Shown: in pieces, positions 20,263 through 31,535 of the stretch | Position numbering within the stretch: the stretch's first letter is position 1 | Layout: each line of letters opens with the position of its first letter | Assembly: GCA_030220185.1 (NCBI GenBank) | Contig: JASPKZ010007427.1 | Coordinates: 186,001-250,000, forward strand | Direction: 5' to 3' | Source of the DNA: Diploptera punctata | Lineage: Eukaryota > Arthropoda > Insecta > Blattodea > Blaberidae | Length of the DNA: 64,000 nucleotides | The notes under the pieces: generated by a model | Seen by the model: only the letters and a program-made list of their open reading frames with translations | The model's database searches: none | What the model was told of the DNA's origin: nothing | Position numbers and translations under genes: made by a program

Positions 20263-20565
20263 AAATAAACAAGGATGAGTTGCAGAGAGAAAATAAATGA
20301 GTGAAAATTTTTGGAAGTGTCAGAACTAAATCACCTAGGGACAATAATTATGAACATGATTTAGGGGCAGGAAGAAATTAAAATAAGAGAAATTTTCAAT
20401 GTGTGACATAATTCAAAACACCTACAATAGTTATAAACAGGAATGAGGCGGGAAAGAAATCAACACTAGAAACTCATATTATTATGAATTTTAGAGAATA
20501 CTGTCGTCCCAACTTCTCTCAACAAAATGTTAAATAAAAATGTATAAAACATTCTTTCAGATATA
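20263..20565 (+). repeat. Tandem relics of one LINE segment
   Basis: Two further degraded copies of the family-A 'GGGAAATTTTGAGGAAGTGG ... AATAATCACAAATAGGAATG' segment follow the first (18481/20263), near 20305 and 20390. The last runs on into CAACTTCTCTCAACAAAATG-type RT sequence. Confidence 0.5.
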
Positions 20566-20898
20566 TAGTGAAGTTCGGGTAATGTGGACCCTTATGTCTG
20601 AGTGGACCCTGTTAATATCTTCTTTAATTGGTGCTGCCCTCGAACAGAAAATATTTTAACTTCTTCTCCTCATCAACTTTGACGGGTTCAAGGAGAGTTT
20701 CTTTTATTCTTAGTGCGAAGAAGAGTTGATTTGTGATATTTATTAAAATGATCACTTTAAAAGCTTTTTCAAGCTAAGAATCAAATCTTGATTTATGTTA
20801 TTGATTATTACTAATGTTGAAAAAACTCCTAAATATATTATATTATATTATGTAGATGCTGTTTTAATAATACTTACTGACGGGTTTTATTTGATGTT

Positions 20899-21603
20899 GT
20901 CACACGTAGAAATTCATTATATAATGGAAATGGAGAGCTAATGACAAATGAGGGAAATTTTGAGGAAGTGGCTGAATTCAAATACCTAGGAACAATAATC
21001 ACAAATAGGAATGAGATGCACAAAGAAATTAAACATACGCTCAATTCTGAAAATGCGTGCTATTATGCGTTGCAGAGACTCTTGATGTCCCAACTCCTTT
21101 CAAAAAACGTTAAACTGAAAATATATAAAACTATTATTCTACCAGTTATATTATATGGATGCGAAACATGGACTCTTACTTTAAGGGAGGAAAGGAGATT
21201 ACAAGTATTTGAGAATAAAGTACTTAGGAAAATTTTTGGACCAAAGAGAGATGAACAAACAGGTGAATGGAGAAGACTACATAACAATGAACTACATGGT
21301 CTTTATAGGAAGCCACATATGATAAGAACAGTTAAGTCTCGTAGACTGCGATGGGCAGGACATGTTGCACGTATGGGGAATGAAAGACTTGCATGGAAGC
21401 TTCTTGTAGGAAAGCCAGATGGAAAACGCCCAGTTGGTAGACCAAGAATGAGGTGGGAGAATAACATTAACTATGATTTGAGGGAAGTAGATTATACAGA
21501 GAATGATTGGAAAGCATTAGCGCAGGATAGGGATGTATGGAGAGCTTATGTCCACGCGGCCATGAACCTACGGGTTCGATAGTGCCAGTGAGTAAGTAAG
21601 TAA
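20899..21603 (+). mobile_element. RTE-like LINE (family A), 5'-truncated, recent
   Basis: A 705-bp insertion ending GTGCCAGTGAGTAAGTAAGTAA, flanked by a 20-bp duplication GACGGGTTTTATTTGATGTT (20879-20898) and the same with one change at 21604-21623. Confidence 0.9.
20941..21582 (+). pseudogene. LINE RT C-terminal fragment, 213 residues
   Basis: An open frame over the RT thumb and C-terminal tail: EFKYLGTIITNRNEM, LYGCETWTLTLREERRLQ, RRLRWAGHVARMGNERLAWK, GRPRMRWENNINYDL. It is unbroken but lacks the fingers, the YADD catalytic box and the endonuclease, all lost by 5' truncation. It ends at a stop 21 bp before the (TAAG)n tail. It differs from 12336-13334 at only a handful of residues, so the family has been active recently. 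Confidence 0.88.
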
Positions 21604-22111
21604 GACGGGTTTTATTTGATATTATGTGACATGGTGGCTGTATAAAAAATTAAACATAACAATGGAATTCGGTTGTTGTGGACCCTCAACGAGGACCTGG
21701 GTCCACTTTACAAAAATACGTATATTTTATCATTGAGGTTACCATCTGTAAAAACCATTCACTTCATTAATTTTATTTAATATCCTTGTAATTTTACTAA
21801 ACCCAAAGACCGTCGCTCTATGCAGTTGAATGATGTGTGAATGTTATAATCAACAATTTTTCAAAACATTAAATAAATATGAACGCTTTTAAATTATGAT
21901 CAGTCATAGATATTTTCAGATTAATCTGTGCCTGTGTGTATAAATTTATAGAGTAATAAAGTTAAAAATAAACTAAAAGATAAGGTGGACTCTAGAGTCC
22001 ACTTTATCCGAATATGGAAATTAAAGTGGATATTTCTTGTAATGTAAAAAAGTTTATAAATTATGAAGATGTTTCCATATTCGAATAAAATAACACCCTA
22101 AGAGAGCAGCG

Positions 22112-22365
22112 CTGTAAGGATTTTTTTCCAATGCCACCACGTTGTCAGTTTAGGCATCCTGGTATTCTCTCTTGGCATGGTGTTACTGTAACCTACTTCT
22201 GAGGTTGGGGCGCCTGGAAGGCGGAGTTATGCTGCCCCTATGATTACCATCGTCATTACTTATCATTGAGGACGATGGTAATTATTCGCCAGGAGAGGTC
22301 TTAATCCTAAACTTATGGATATGTTAATGCTAATAATGATGGCCAGATGTTTGGGGACCGTTTGG
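22112..22365 (-). mobile_element. SINE family 2, tail type B, 5'-truncated
   Basis: CTTCTGAGGTTGGGGCGCCT and GGGGACCGTTTGG match 55640-55880. Read minus, the tRNA-like head is missing. Confidence 0.7.
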
Positions 22366-22737
22366 ATATATTGTATGATTGTTGGATATGTGTTAGGCGT
22401 TCAGAATAAATTTCTGGAAATTTTACTAGATCGCGTGCCGAAAGACTCCAAAATGCTCCATTACTTGGAAATTTTATTGAAAACACAAATTACTCGTATG
22501 AACTGTGAAAGTTTAACGGTGATCCCTTTTTCCATGGCAGACAGTTTCGTTATTACCTACATCTGTTGATGTCCAACCTCACTTATCGTGTCCACATAGG
22601 CCTATTTATTTTAAGGGCGTTAATTATCTTGCTATGGTTCAATATTTGATATAATAAATTATTGAACCTTCTGCTTCACATTCCATTTTCATGAATAGAA
22701 CGTTTCCAAGAATTTCCTTTAAAGAATAGCATAATCA
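22366..22737. other. No recognised feature
   Basis: No credible gene. An 84-codon frame at 22315-22569 begins in the SINE and shows no domain. Confidence 0.35.
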
Positions 22738-23132
22738 TAAAATAAAATAAGTTAAAATATACCTTCTTAGGTAAAATCTGTCGTCCTCAACTTATAAAAT
22801 ATGTAATCTTTATGCCTGTAGGCCTTTCAGAACATCCGTTCCATCTTCAGCAGCTCACTCTTGGCTACAGCATCCAGTATGATGTTTGATGCTGCTGGTC
22901 CTAATGTGGCTTTGTTGGGGCAGGTCACTCTTCGCTACAGCATCCAGTATGATGTTTGATACTGCTGGTCCTAATGTGGTTTTGTCGGGGCAGTTCACTC
23001 TGTAGCGAAGAGTGAACTGCTGAAGTTGGAACGCATGTTCTGAAAGGCCTACAGGCATAAAGATTACATATCTTATAAGTTGAGGACGACGGATTTTACC
23101 TAAGAAGGTATATTTTAACTTATTTTATTTTT
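22738..23132. mobile_element. Foldback element with 122-bp arms
   Basis: 22738-22860 is the near-perfect inverse of 23010-23132 (arms include CTGTCGTCCTCAACTTATAA and TGCCTGTAGGCCTTTCAGAA). The loop holds two 70-bp tandem units (22851-22920, 22921-22990). It closes with a perfect 11-bp hairpin CAGTTCACTCT/AGAGTGAACTG at 22991-23019. No coding capacity. Confidence 0.88.
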
Positions 23133-23585
23133 TGACTCTCCACCTCAACGGTTTTAACAATGAATTTTATTAATATCACATAATCTTATTTCATCATCCT
23201 TCCAAGGGAAATGTCAACGATTTCATGCCGAAACGTAGCTTAAACTTACTCCCGTTGTGATGTACCAAAGACCGTGCCCAAAAAAATATTATCTACGTTT
23301 CTAACTGCAAGGCACAGAAATCGAAGCCAGAATCAGTAATGACAGCCCACTTTACCGGAGCAGATGGAGTGGAGCGTGGCGGGACGCGGTGCGGACGGCA
23401 GGTAGTGAGAGTTATCCAATCTGTCAATTCGGGAGTTGTAATACTTTCCTATATTTTAAACGAGATATTTAGCCATGGGGTTTAGTGACTTGCAGTTAAA
23501 AAGGTAGATAGTTTTTGGACACGTCTTTTGTACATAACAACGCTTCTCTGGACGAAATTTCAAAGTAGGTTTCGGCATTCAGTGG
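23133..23585. other. No recognised gene
   Basis: A GC-richer patch at 23340-23410 (GTGGCGGGACGCGGTGCGG) stands out; nothing recognised. Confidence 0.3.
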
Positions 23586-23695
23586 TCGATAAAATAAAAT
23601 AAAGTTAAAATGTACCTTCTTAGCTCAGAGCCTGACTTAAGAAGGTCCATTTTACTTTATTTTATTTTATGACTATCCACCTCAACGGTTTTAAA
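23586..23695. repeat. Inverted repeat related to the foldback family
   Basis: AATAAAGTTAAAATGTACCT plus TCTTA is inverted as TAAGAAGGTCCATTTTACTT plus TATT, a ~33-bp imperfect stem. The following CCACCTCAACGGTTTTAAAC also follows the 22738-23132 foldback (23141-23160), so the two lie in duplicated flanks. Confidence 0.6.
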
Positions 23696-23697
23696 CA

Positions 23698-24322
23698 ATG
23701 AATGTTATTAGTATTGATTCAATGGTTGATATTTCCCTTATTAACAAGGTTCCTACAAAAACAGTGATAAACAATGTAATTATAGACCAAGTTCAGAATT
23801 TTAATTATTTGGGTTGTCATTTAGGCAATGACAGAAATTTAGATAAACACACTAAAATACAACGACTCAATTATCTATGTGGCACAATTAAACGCACTTT
23901 ATTGAATAAGACTAGAAAAGAAACTATTTTGAAGTTTTACAGAGTATTGGCAGTTCCATCTCTTATATATGGATGTCAAATCTGGACATTAACAAAGGCA
24001 GATAGTAAACAAATAGAGGCTGCTGAAATGAAGATGTTGAGAGCAATAGCAGGATAGGCCTACCAAAGGACCGATAAAAAGAAAAACGAAGATATAAGAA
24101 CAGAACTTAATATATTTAATCTCTGTGAAAGAATAACATATTACCAAAATGCTTATCTTCAGCACGTATTACGAATGAATGAACAGCGCATACCAAGAAG
24201 AATGTATAATTATAAACCAAAAGGGAGAAGAATGTTGGGAAGACCATTGAAGAGATGGAAGGACCAATTCGACCTATAATGAGATCGGAACAGGCCATTG
24301 GGCCTAATCCTTGTTGTTGATG
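23698..24322 (+). pseudogene. LINE RT C-terminal relic (family B)
   Basis: A 119-codon frame has FNYLGCHLGNDRNLDKHTK, KFYRVLAVPSLIYGCQIWTL and EMKMLRAIAG, typical of the RT thumb and linker. After the stop at 24057 the tail continues in other frames (HVLRMNEQRIPRRMYNYKPK, GRPLKRWKDQF). It ends with the family-B 3' signature GATCGGAACAGGCC ... GATGATGA. Confidence 0.8.
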
Positions 24323-24329
24323 ATGAACA

Positions 24330-25055
24330 AGGTTCCTGTCCCAGGTATAAATTAGACCACTTCATACAAAAACTACAGTAACGACGTACTTATAACGAAT
24401 AGTATAGATAATGGTTGTGACAATCACACATTGAATTAAACTAGGCAAATCAGTCTGTATCTATTATTGAGTGTTAATGCACAGAACAGCTGAAAGTGGC
24501 TGTAATATCATTTTAAGGTAGAATTAACATAAAGTACATATTGAATACACAAAACAAGTCAATTTAAACGATAATTTTTGTGGAATGTTCACAGCATCCC
24601 GTACCAATATTAATGTTATGAATTAGTGCGCCATTAATAAAGGGATGAATCTAATAAAGCTCCGATACTACGATTATTTGTATCATACAAATAGCCCACT
24701 GTTATATACCGTACGGACAAAGCGCAATAATGCATTAAAACAACAAATTGCTTACAGAATAAAAAAAACAGAGGCCTTTTAATAACAAATGCTGCTGGTT
24801 TTGTAGACCACAGTTTTAAAAAAATAATATTTAAATAACAGAAACAAATTAAAACTGAATAAGATTTAATAAAAACCAATACTTACAACCTAGCGAATGA
24901 TTCTGAATATTCTAATATCAAATAAAATTTGCGTTGTATTTTTATTATTTTTATATATCAGAGTAAATTAATAAACTGAGCTTTTCTAGACTAAACACGA
25001 TAATTTTTGGTCACAATTTTCACAGATGTTTCTTAGAACAGGTTATCAGCTATAA
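24330..25055. other. No recognised feature
   Basis: A+T-rich DNA; short minus-strand frames show no domain. Confidence 0.35.
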
Positions 25056-25096
25056 GATATATATATATATAATATATATATTATATATATATATTA
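25056..25096. repeat. (TA)n palindrome
   Basis: Alternating TA blocks in two phases form a long self-complementary stretch. Confidence 0.9.
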
Positions 25097-25483
25097 ATTT
25101 CCTGGCAACATTATCAACGATATAATTAGTAGAAACATTTTGGCAAATTAATGCATATATTTTGAAAAAAACTGCGCAGGAAAGGAGGTGCAAAAAATTC
25201 ATAAAGGTGCCAAAACGTGTTTATATCACTTTTCAACTCTGAAAGAAAATTAATGTAGAAAAAGGCACAATAGCACCTTACATCGCTCAAAAAGTTGAAA
25301 AAATGAGCTCTGAACATATGAATCCTTTTACAACATTTTGGCAAAAGAATTAAATATCATTGTGCCGTTTTCTTTTAACCATATTTCTTTGCTGTGGGTC
25401 GTCATATTTCAATTCCTTCTGGATTTTTTCGTGTTGAGACTTGAAAGTAGTTTTGAAGTTCCTTAGGACAGGTTACTGGCCCG
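25097..25483. other. No recognised feature
   Basis: A+T-rich DNA without gene or repeat that I recognise. Confidence 0.35.
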
Positions 25484-25725
25484 ATGCTAAGTAGTCCAGT
25501 GGTAGGGCTGCTACCTTTTAGTCTCTGGACAGACATTAGGATGCAACATGTTCATCGAATGGAAGATCACAGAATACCCAAACAAATGTTAAGATATCAA
25601 CCTGCAGGAAGAAGAAGACCAGGACGTCCACTCAAAAGACTTTTGGATGGTCTTTCTCTTGAGGCCGAAACAGGTCAACAAATGGCCTAAATTCGTGAAT
25701 GTACTATGATGATGATGAATTAAAT
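25484..25725 (+). pseudogene. LINE 3' end (family B)
   Basis: The frame VHRMEDHRIPKQMLRYQPAG then GRPLKRLLDG is the basic C-terminal tail. AAACAGGTCAACAAATGGCC and (ATG)n end the element, as in 62080-62140. Confidence 0.75.
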
Positions 25726-26850
25726 ATCACGGAAAAAGTGGTAATTTTTCACCAATCGCAATTGTTGTATATACTTTTCTCGGGGCTGACGTTATAGCTT
25801 TTATGACGCGTATCTACATGAAAATGTTCAAAAATACTTACAATTGTCTGTACAATTCGCTAAAATGTAAAAACAAATGTCTCAGTAATATGTCATCCTT
25901 ATGACCAATAATGATCCGCAGTAAACCCTAGTTTTTTTTTTGTGTTCCTCAAGAATTGTTCTGCAACCTCTTTGTAATTAATGTATGTTAAATGCCTTAA
26001 AACGCCTCTGAACACAGTGCTATTTCTATTAGACACGGGACCAGTGGTTCTAAGGCTGGCGTGGTGGAGAACTCTGTTCGAGCACTGAAATGCGGCGCAT
26101 TCCCTAACTATGACGACCCTTTGTATCCTGAGCGGCGGCGCGTCAGACTGAAACAGCACGATTTAGTTTTTTTTTTAGTGTTTAATTGTTCATTACATAT
26201 TTTTGATCATGTTGGAGTTGTACAGTAATCCTTTGAGAAAAAAAAAAGAATCACTTTGAACATTTTCTGTGGGAATATTATTGGCCATATGATTGGCATA
26301 TTACTGAGGTACGTACCTGATTTTACACTTTAGAGAAATGTGCAGAAAGTTATATATTTTTCCACAACATTTTCATTATTAGGTGCCATAAAGACCACAA
26401 TTTAAGCCCCGAAATTGTCTCTATAACGATTACAAACCTAGCAATACAGTGCTGAAATATTGTTCGTCATTTTTATTTTATTTATCTATTTATTTCGGCA
26501 AGTAATTGTAAACCGATTTTATCTGTTATGAACTTTTTTGTTTTCATTTTTTGAGTGCTATGACGTGCTAATACGTTTTTTAAATGTATATTTTTAGCTG
26601 AAAAGTAAAAAACCCACGTTGTAATACTTTTATGAATTTTTCACCAAATCGCCTCTTACCGATTTTTTCAAAATGTATGCATTTAATTCCTACGATTTCT
26701 ATACTCATTATCTCCTTGAAGAAACTGGCCTGGATTTTTAAAAATTGTAATTGCTCTGGCATATCTCCCTCATCGCTAAATACAGTACGTGTAATATTGG
26801 CTGAGTATGAGATTTTACATAAAGAGATCATGTCGTCTCGATACATGTGT
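25726..26850. other. No recognised gene
   Basis: A CpG-containing patch at 26035-26160 (GGCGTGGTGGAGAACTCTG, GAGCGGCGGCGCG) contrasts with the A+T-rich surroundings. Short open frames on both strands lack recognisable domains. Confidence 0.3.
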
Positions 26851-27045
26851 GGCTAGCGCGCGGCTGTCCCGGCTGAGATTCCAGGATCGAATTCTGGTGC
26901 TCCAGAGGAGTATATTGGTGGGCCATACAGTGATTTTCGGTTTTATCGGGGTTCTCCAGTTTTCAGAATTTCATCCCACCAACACTCTCCATTCCCTCTT
27001 CATATCATGTCATTTCATTCCTCATTTTTTCATTAGTATCATGTT
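26851..27045 (+). mobile_element. Possible tRNA-derived SINE (family 5)
   Basis: TGGCTAGCGCGCGG resembles an A box, and GGATCGAATTCTGG about 30 nt on resembles a B box. A body with TATCGGGGTTCTCCAG follows. Only this copy is seen here, so the call is tentative. Confidence 0.45.
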
Positions 27046-27290
27046 ATGAAAAATAAGCTAGTTTTGTTGGGAATCCACATACGTTGAAAATATATTGTTG
27101 CGGGGTCTAGTTGTGGGCACACCAAAATGCTGCCACATGTTTCCGAGCCTCAAAAATTAAAAAGGGCAGAAGGGGCCAACGGGAGGGTTTGTAGTCCCTC
27201 CTCGCGGTCATGATCCCAACCAAATAATTACGGTATGAGTCATGGGAGTAGAACCAGGTGTGCCGGACCTGGCAGAAACTTAAAGATACA
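27046..27290. other. No recognised feature
   Basis: No match to the other repeats of the window. Confidence 0.3.
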
Positions 27291-27829
27291 CAGGGTGTTT
27301 CAGAGTAAGTATTACAGCTTCTAGGGGTTGTAGAGCGGACTTAGCATATAACATTTTGATAACGAACCCATGTCCAGAAACGTACCATTTTTATGTAAAA
27401 TAAGTTTGAAGATCGAAACACAATGGGCTGATATCTTGTGTCTTGTGTTTCAGAATAAGTATTACATACTTCTAGGGGTGGTATTACATCTGTCGAGTCG
27501 GAGGAAGATCTTGCACGAATTCTGGCCTTAGCAGAAATTATTGAATACACACCAGGTTTTGTGGGGCGTGTTTATGAAAACATGCGTCGCAGATACACTT
27601 TATGCAACGAATAACAGGGTCTCCACGTGGAACCAAACTTGAGTACAATCCCTAGAAGTTTCTAATACTTATTCTGAAATACAAGACACACGATATCAGC
27701 CCATTGTGTTTCGATCTTCAAACCTATTTTACATCAAAATGGTACGTTTCCGGACACGAGTTTCTCATCAAAACTTTATATACTAAGTTCCCTCTACAAC
27801 TCCTCTAATACTTTTTCTGAAACACCCTG
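27291..27829 (+). mobile_element. Tc1/mariner-derived MITE, ~540 bp
   Basis: It begins CAGGGTGTTTCAGAGTAAGT and ends with the inverse (TTTTTCTGAAACACCCTG). The inverted repeats extend ~140 bp and contain a second, inner copy of the terminal motif (27448 and 27655-27690). The centre encodes RVYENMRRRYTLC, the C-terminal end of a mariner-type transposase. An exact TA duplication is seen on the right only. Confidence 0.75.
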
Positions 27830-28014
27830 TATAACACCATAGTGTATATTTTCGTTCCATTCATCTTCATAATACTGGGATAGCGCAGTATATCTTCAAG
27901 GGCGTTGTGCTCAAAGCAGTCTGCCGTTCCAGACTCAAACAACTGTACAAATCATTGATTTATAAAAATGTCAAGAGAAATTCAGCGGATCCAAAAGACC
28001 AAACAAGTTATTAT

Positions 28015-28265
28015 AAAGTTAAAATAAAAAAAATACTGCGATCTCGGTCGTCCTCAATTAAATAAATTTCCATAGTACTTCTTCAGCTGCTGATGAACAT
28101 GTTTCGAAAGTTTTAGAGTGAGTCTCACCAACAAAGGTAATTGTATTACGCCAGTTTTCCCCATGTATAATGCATAGCTTAAACTGGCGTAATACAGTTA
28201 CCTCGGTTGGTGAAACTGACCCATAATGGAATTTTACTTACTCGAGGACAACAACGGTCAAGTAC
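28015..28265. mobile_element. Foldback element with 37-bp inner stem
   Basis: 28121-28157 pairs with 28181-28217 at about 33 of 37 positions (TGTATTACGCCAGTTT / AAACTGGCGTAATACA). Outer sequences CGGTCGTCCTCAATT and CTCGAGGACAACAACGG are also inverted, sharing the GAGGACGACGG hallmark of the foldback at 22.7 kb. Confidence 0.75.
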
Positions 28266-28362
28266 TTTGTTTTTTTAACCATTTATTCAGTAACCTCTGT
28301 AGTTGTTCATAATGAATTTTAAAAATATTATACCACTTATTTTTAATTCTTTAAATAAAAAT

Positions 28363-28543
28363 TGTCCACCGCTATGGTCTCGTGGTAGCGTCGTTATCTC
28401 GTACGCATAGGGACCGGTTTCGAACCCCGATCAAGATAGGCTTCCTGGGTGAGGTTTTGCGGGTTTTTTCGTCATCTCTAAGTACAATTTTGGAAACTAA
28501 GGCCTAAGTAATCCCCGAACAACATTTGACCATCATAATCATC
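28363..28543 (+). mobile_element. SINE family 2, older copy
   Basis: The head TGTCCACCGCTATGGTCTCG and B-box-like GGTTTCGAACCCCG are diverged from 48426-48750. It is cut by the insertion of a second SINE in opposite orientation at 28544. Confidence 0.75.
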
Positions 28544-28553
28544 CATACCATAT

Positions 28554-28890
28554 CCATAAGTAATTCTGCCCTAAGGCAGGTCCTTCACTGCAATCATAGC
28601 ATTTTTCATGCTATGCTTGCAGCTTTACTAGGGAATTGTAGATGTGGTAGCTTCCCATTGCTTTCCACACCGGTGAAGGTTGATGATCATGATAATGATA
28701 AGGATGATGACGATGATGGCCATATGATTTCGGGGACCGTTTGGGCCTTAAAGATTTCCTGACATTTGTCTTACAGGTGAGGAAAAGCCCCGATAAAAAC
28801 CTCACCCAGAAAAACTGCCCCGGCCGGGGATCGAACCCGGGCCCGCTGAGTAACAAGGCAGCACGCTACCTCGAGACCACAGCGGTGGAC
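28554..28890 (-). mobile_element. SINE family 2, tail type A, full length
   Basis: Flanked by a perfect 10-bp duplication CATACCATAT (28544-28553, 28891-28900). Read minus: GTCCACCGCTGTGGTCTCGA, B box GGGTTCGATCCCCGG, then TGAGGTTTTTATCGGGG, and a tail with an internal GCATAGCATGAAAAATGC hairpin. Confidence 0.9.
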
Positions 28891-28900
28891 CATACCATAT

Positions 28901-30698
28901 TAGTCTTGTTTAATATAAATGTGTGAGAGACTGGTATACGTTGTCTTAACTGTTCATATTGTCTCGGAGGTGTCTCCATATTGTATTTACCCCTCAAATG
29001 GGAGTTCTTTCAAGTCTTTGTGTAGCCAAAAAAGTACGTATGTGTGATCTAAACTTTAAATACCCTCTCTATCACTACAAGGGCCGGATGGTAAAATATA
29101 GACTACCTAAAAGAGAGAAGTTACATGAGAATAATATTTAAAAAAAATTAAAATAAACAACATTAAAAATATACTTTTTTGTAGTTTACTTTCAAAACTT
29201 TTTTTAATTTCAAACCGTATGAGATACTTATCATTATAGGTGGGATAAAATTACACTGAGCAACAAAAAAAAAAGTTTTTTTTTTGTCTCAGAAACAAAA
29301 ATATGTGATTCTGGTAATGTTTTTTCTCCTGAATTCAAATATGATATCGGGTTTTCTCTATCACGCAAGGTTTCCGAGAGACAGGCATTTATAATTTCAA
29401 ACACTTTAATATTTTCTACATTCGTAACTACACAATATTCGAATATTCGGACTCACGTAGAAAGTAAGAAATTACGATTTTCTGCTATATTTCGCCTGTG
29501 GATCATCCCTCTTGATGATCCAACAATAATCGGCCAGCATATTATGATTCCATTTGCCTTGATATCTCTTTTCCATAGCTGAAACCATTTGAGTTAGCTC
29601 ATTTGTTTTATTTTACAATGGACAAATGGACGAAAACAATTATAAAAAATAATTATTTAAATCCATTAATTGAAATTGAAATAAAAACTGTGGGTGATGG
29701 AGAAATTCCGAAAACATATTTGAAAACACGATAAAAAAACTGCATTAAATACAACTATTGGTACTAATGAGACAAAAAATCATGTTGACCAGTATTATTA
29801 ACTTTTACTTAAGTTATGATAATGATACACTCAAAAACAGAAAGAGATTTTCTGAGGGAAGCTACTTCACAAATAACTCCACATTAAAGTATGTTATAGA
29901 ATGAGTAGAATACATTGTACACAAAATTCTGTATCAGTAAAAAAAAAAAAAAAGTTAGAGATTTTGTTTTATTTCCCGATCACTTAGAAGTTAAAATGTG
30001 TTACGACATTCCTTTATTTCTAACGTTGATGAGAAAAATAAAAACAAACATTATTTAATTAAACAAATGTTTAGATATATGTCGTGGATTGAGAGAACGG
30101 TGCGGCGGCAAGCCTTTGACTCCTAAGTCTTGAGAGGGTGAAGTACTCTTTGTTCTCGTCGAGTTAAACAGAGAGGCGCTTGAAAGACTCGAATTCGGAA
30201 TTTGGCTCCCCAATATGCCGATAACATTTTTGTCCTTTACCGATGAAAAATTCTAGTCACACTCAACAAATAACACATTCCAAGGTCAAACTTTAGACAA
30301 AGTTAAGAGTTTACTTCTCGATGCTGGTTTTTAATAAATTCCTTTCTTAAACATTTGTCATAATTGCGAACATTCACGATAGACAAGATAGGTCCTTAGA
30401 GAAATATGACATTTCTTTACACGAAATATCTTAAAGGAAACATTATGAATGAAGTAGACATGTACAGTACTTTATCAACTGTCAGTGTCAGTATTTTCTC
30501 CCTATATTGCCTGGATGATTGTCCACCTCTATAAATAGCGCACATGGGCGTGAGTTCAGTAGGCAGATGATAGGCCAAGGATCTTCAAGTCCAGTCGCGC
30601 CATGAAGTTCGGAATTTCAGTATTTTGTGGGATTATTTAAATTCTGATCGCTACGATAATAATAATTAAGTAGCTTCGGTTTAATGAGTAGGCCTCTC
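28901..30698. other. Long stretch without recognised feature
   Basis: Mostly A+T rich with A runs at 29265-29290 and 29939-29953. A less A+T-rich patch at 30080-30240 (GTGCGGCGGCAAGCC) has no readable domain. Confidence 0.35.
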
Positions 30699-30895
30699 AT
30701 CATCATCATCCTCTTAACGTGTCCTCATTTCGGAAGGTCGATTCCAAATATGCCTCCAACAATCTCTATCTTCCCATGCTTTGCTTATTTTTTAGTTTTT
30801 CCCAGTCGTATCCTCTCTTTTGTAGACTTTTATTCACTTGGTTAATCCATCTTTCTCGTGGTCTACTGCGTAGTGGGTAGGCCACTCTTGTAATT
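30699..30895 (-). pseudogene. LINE C-terminal relic
   Basis: Read minus: RWINQVNKSLQKRGYDWEKL and GRQRLLEAYLESTF, then an (ATG)n tail at the low-coordinate end. This is the LINE tail distal to the GRP motif. Confidence 0.6.
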
Positions 30896-31139
30896 ATTAC
30901 GCTTATGGGTCAGGGAATCGCAAATTCCTCAGTTCCTACCAAAGATACCTTACATACATGTTTAGCATATAAAAATCGCATTATACAGAGTGATTCAGAA
31001 ATATGGCTATACGTTTGATCTCATTTTGTGACGAAAATATTATTATTAAAGGAAATATGATGTTATCATTGCAAAGGGAATCCTTAAAATTACAACAATA
31101 GAACAAAACAAAACAAATCACTGCTCACGTGCAGCTTAG

Positions 31140-31399
31140 CGGATTGATTTTTGTGGGCTAGCGTCGAACGCCTCCACAATTCTCTTCGTTGTTTTTGCAT
31201 CCGTGCTAATGCGAGGCCTTCCAGGAGGTTTGATTTTCTGCATCCTTCCCGTTTCCAGCAGTCGTTTCCTCTTCCCCACAGTCGACGGCTGCAATGCTAC
31301 GTTAAACTCAGTCTTCCCCGTCTTGCGGCCTCAAGATCATTAGCAAACGTTATTACCCATGCAGCAATTGCAATTTGCTGTTGCATATTCAACGCCATT
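31140..31399 (-). pseudogene. Transposase N-terminus, frameshifted
   Basis: It starts MALNMQQQIAIAAWV and runs to a stop after LSLT. The -1/+1 continuation reads QPSTVGKRKRLLETG and then a GRPR-type helix-turn-helix linker, as in Tc1/mariner DNA-binding domains. The catalytic region is absent. Confidence 0.6.
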
Positions 31400-31535
31400 T
31401 TGACTAATGACGTAAGTTCTACTGTATTATTTTATTCCATTTATTCCATTTTTGTAATTTGAATAATTGCCTTTCCAACGGTAATTTCATATCTCCTGTA
31501 ATGGTAATATTTTCATCACACAACGCGATCAAATG

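Larger units (their letters stand above)
20566..22095. other. Unassigned sequence hosting a LINE insertion
   Basis: Outside the LINE (20899-21603) the sequence has repeated GTGGACC motifs (20598, 20622, 21677, 21704) and a perfect palindrome GTGGACTCTAGAGTCCAC at ~21987. CGAATATGGAAA (22011) is inverted at 22072-22085. It may be an unclassified repeat. Confidence 0.35.

Noticed and set aside
28526..28762. Asp/His-rich protein
   Set aside because: Translation of the SINE tail microsatellite.
31151..31462. 103-codon plus-strand gene
   Set aside because: Antisense shadow of the minus-strand transposase remnant.
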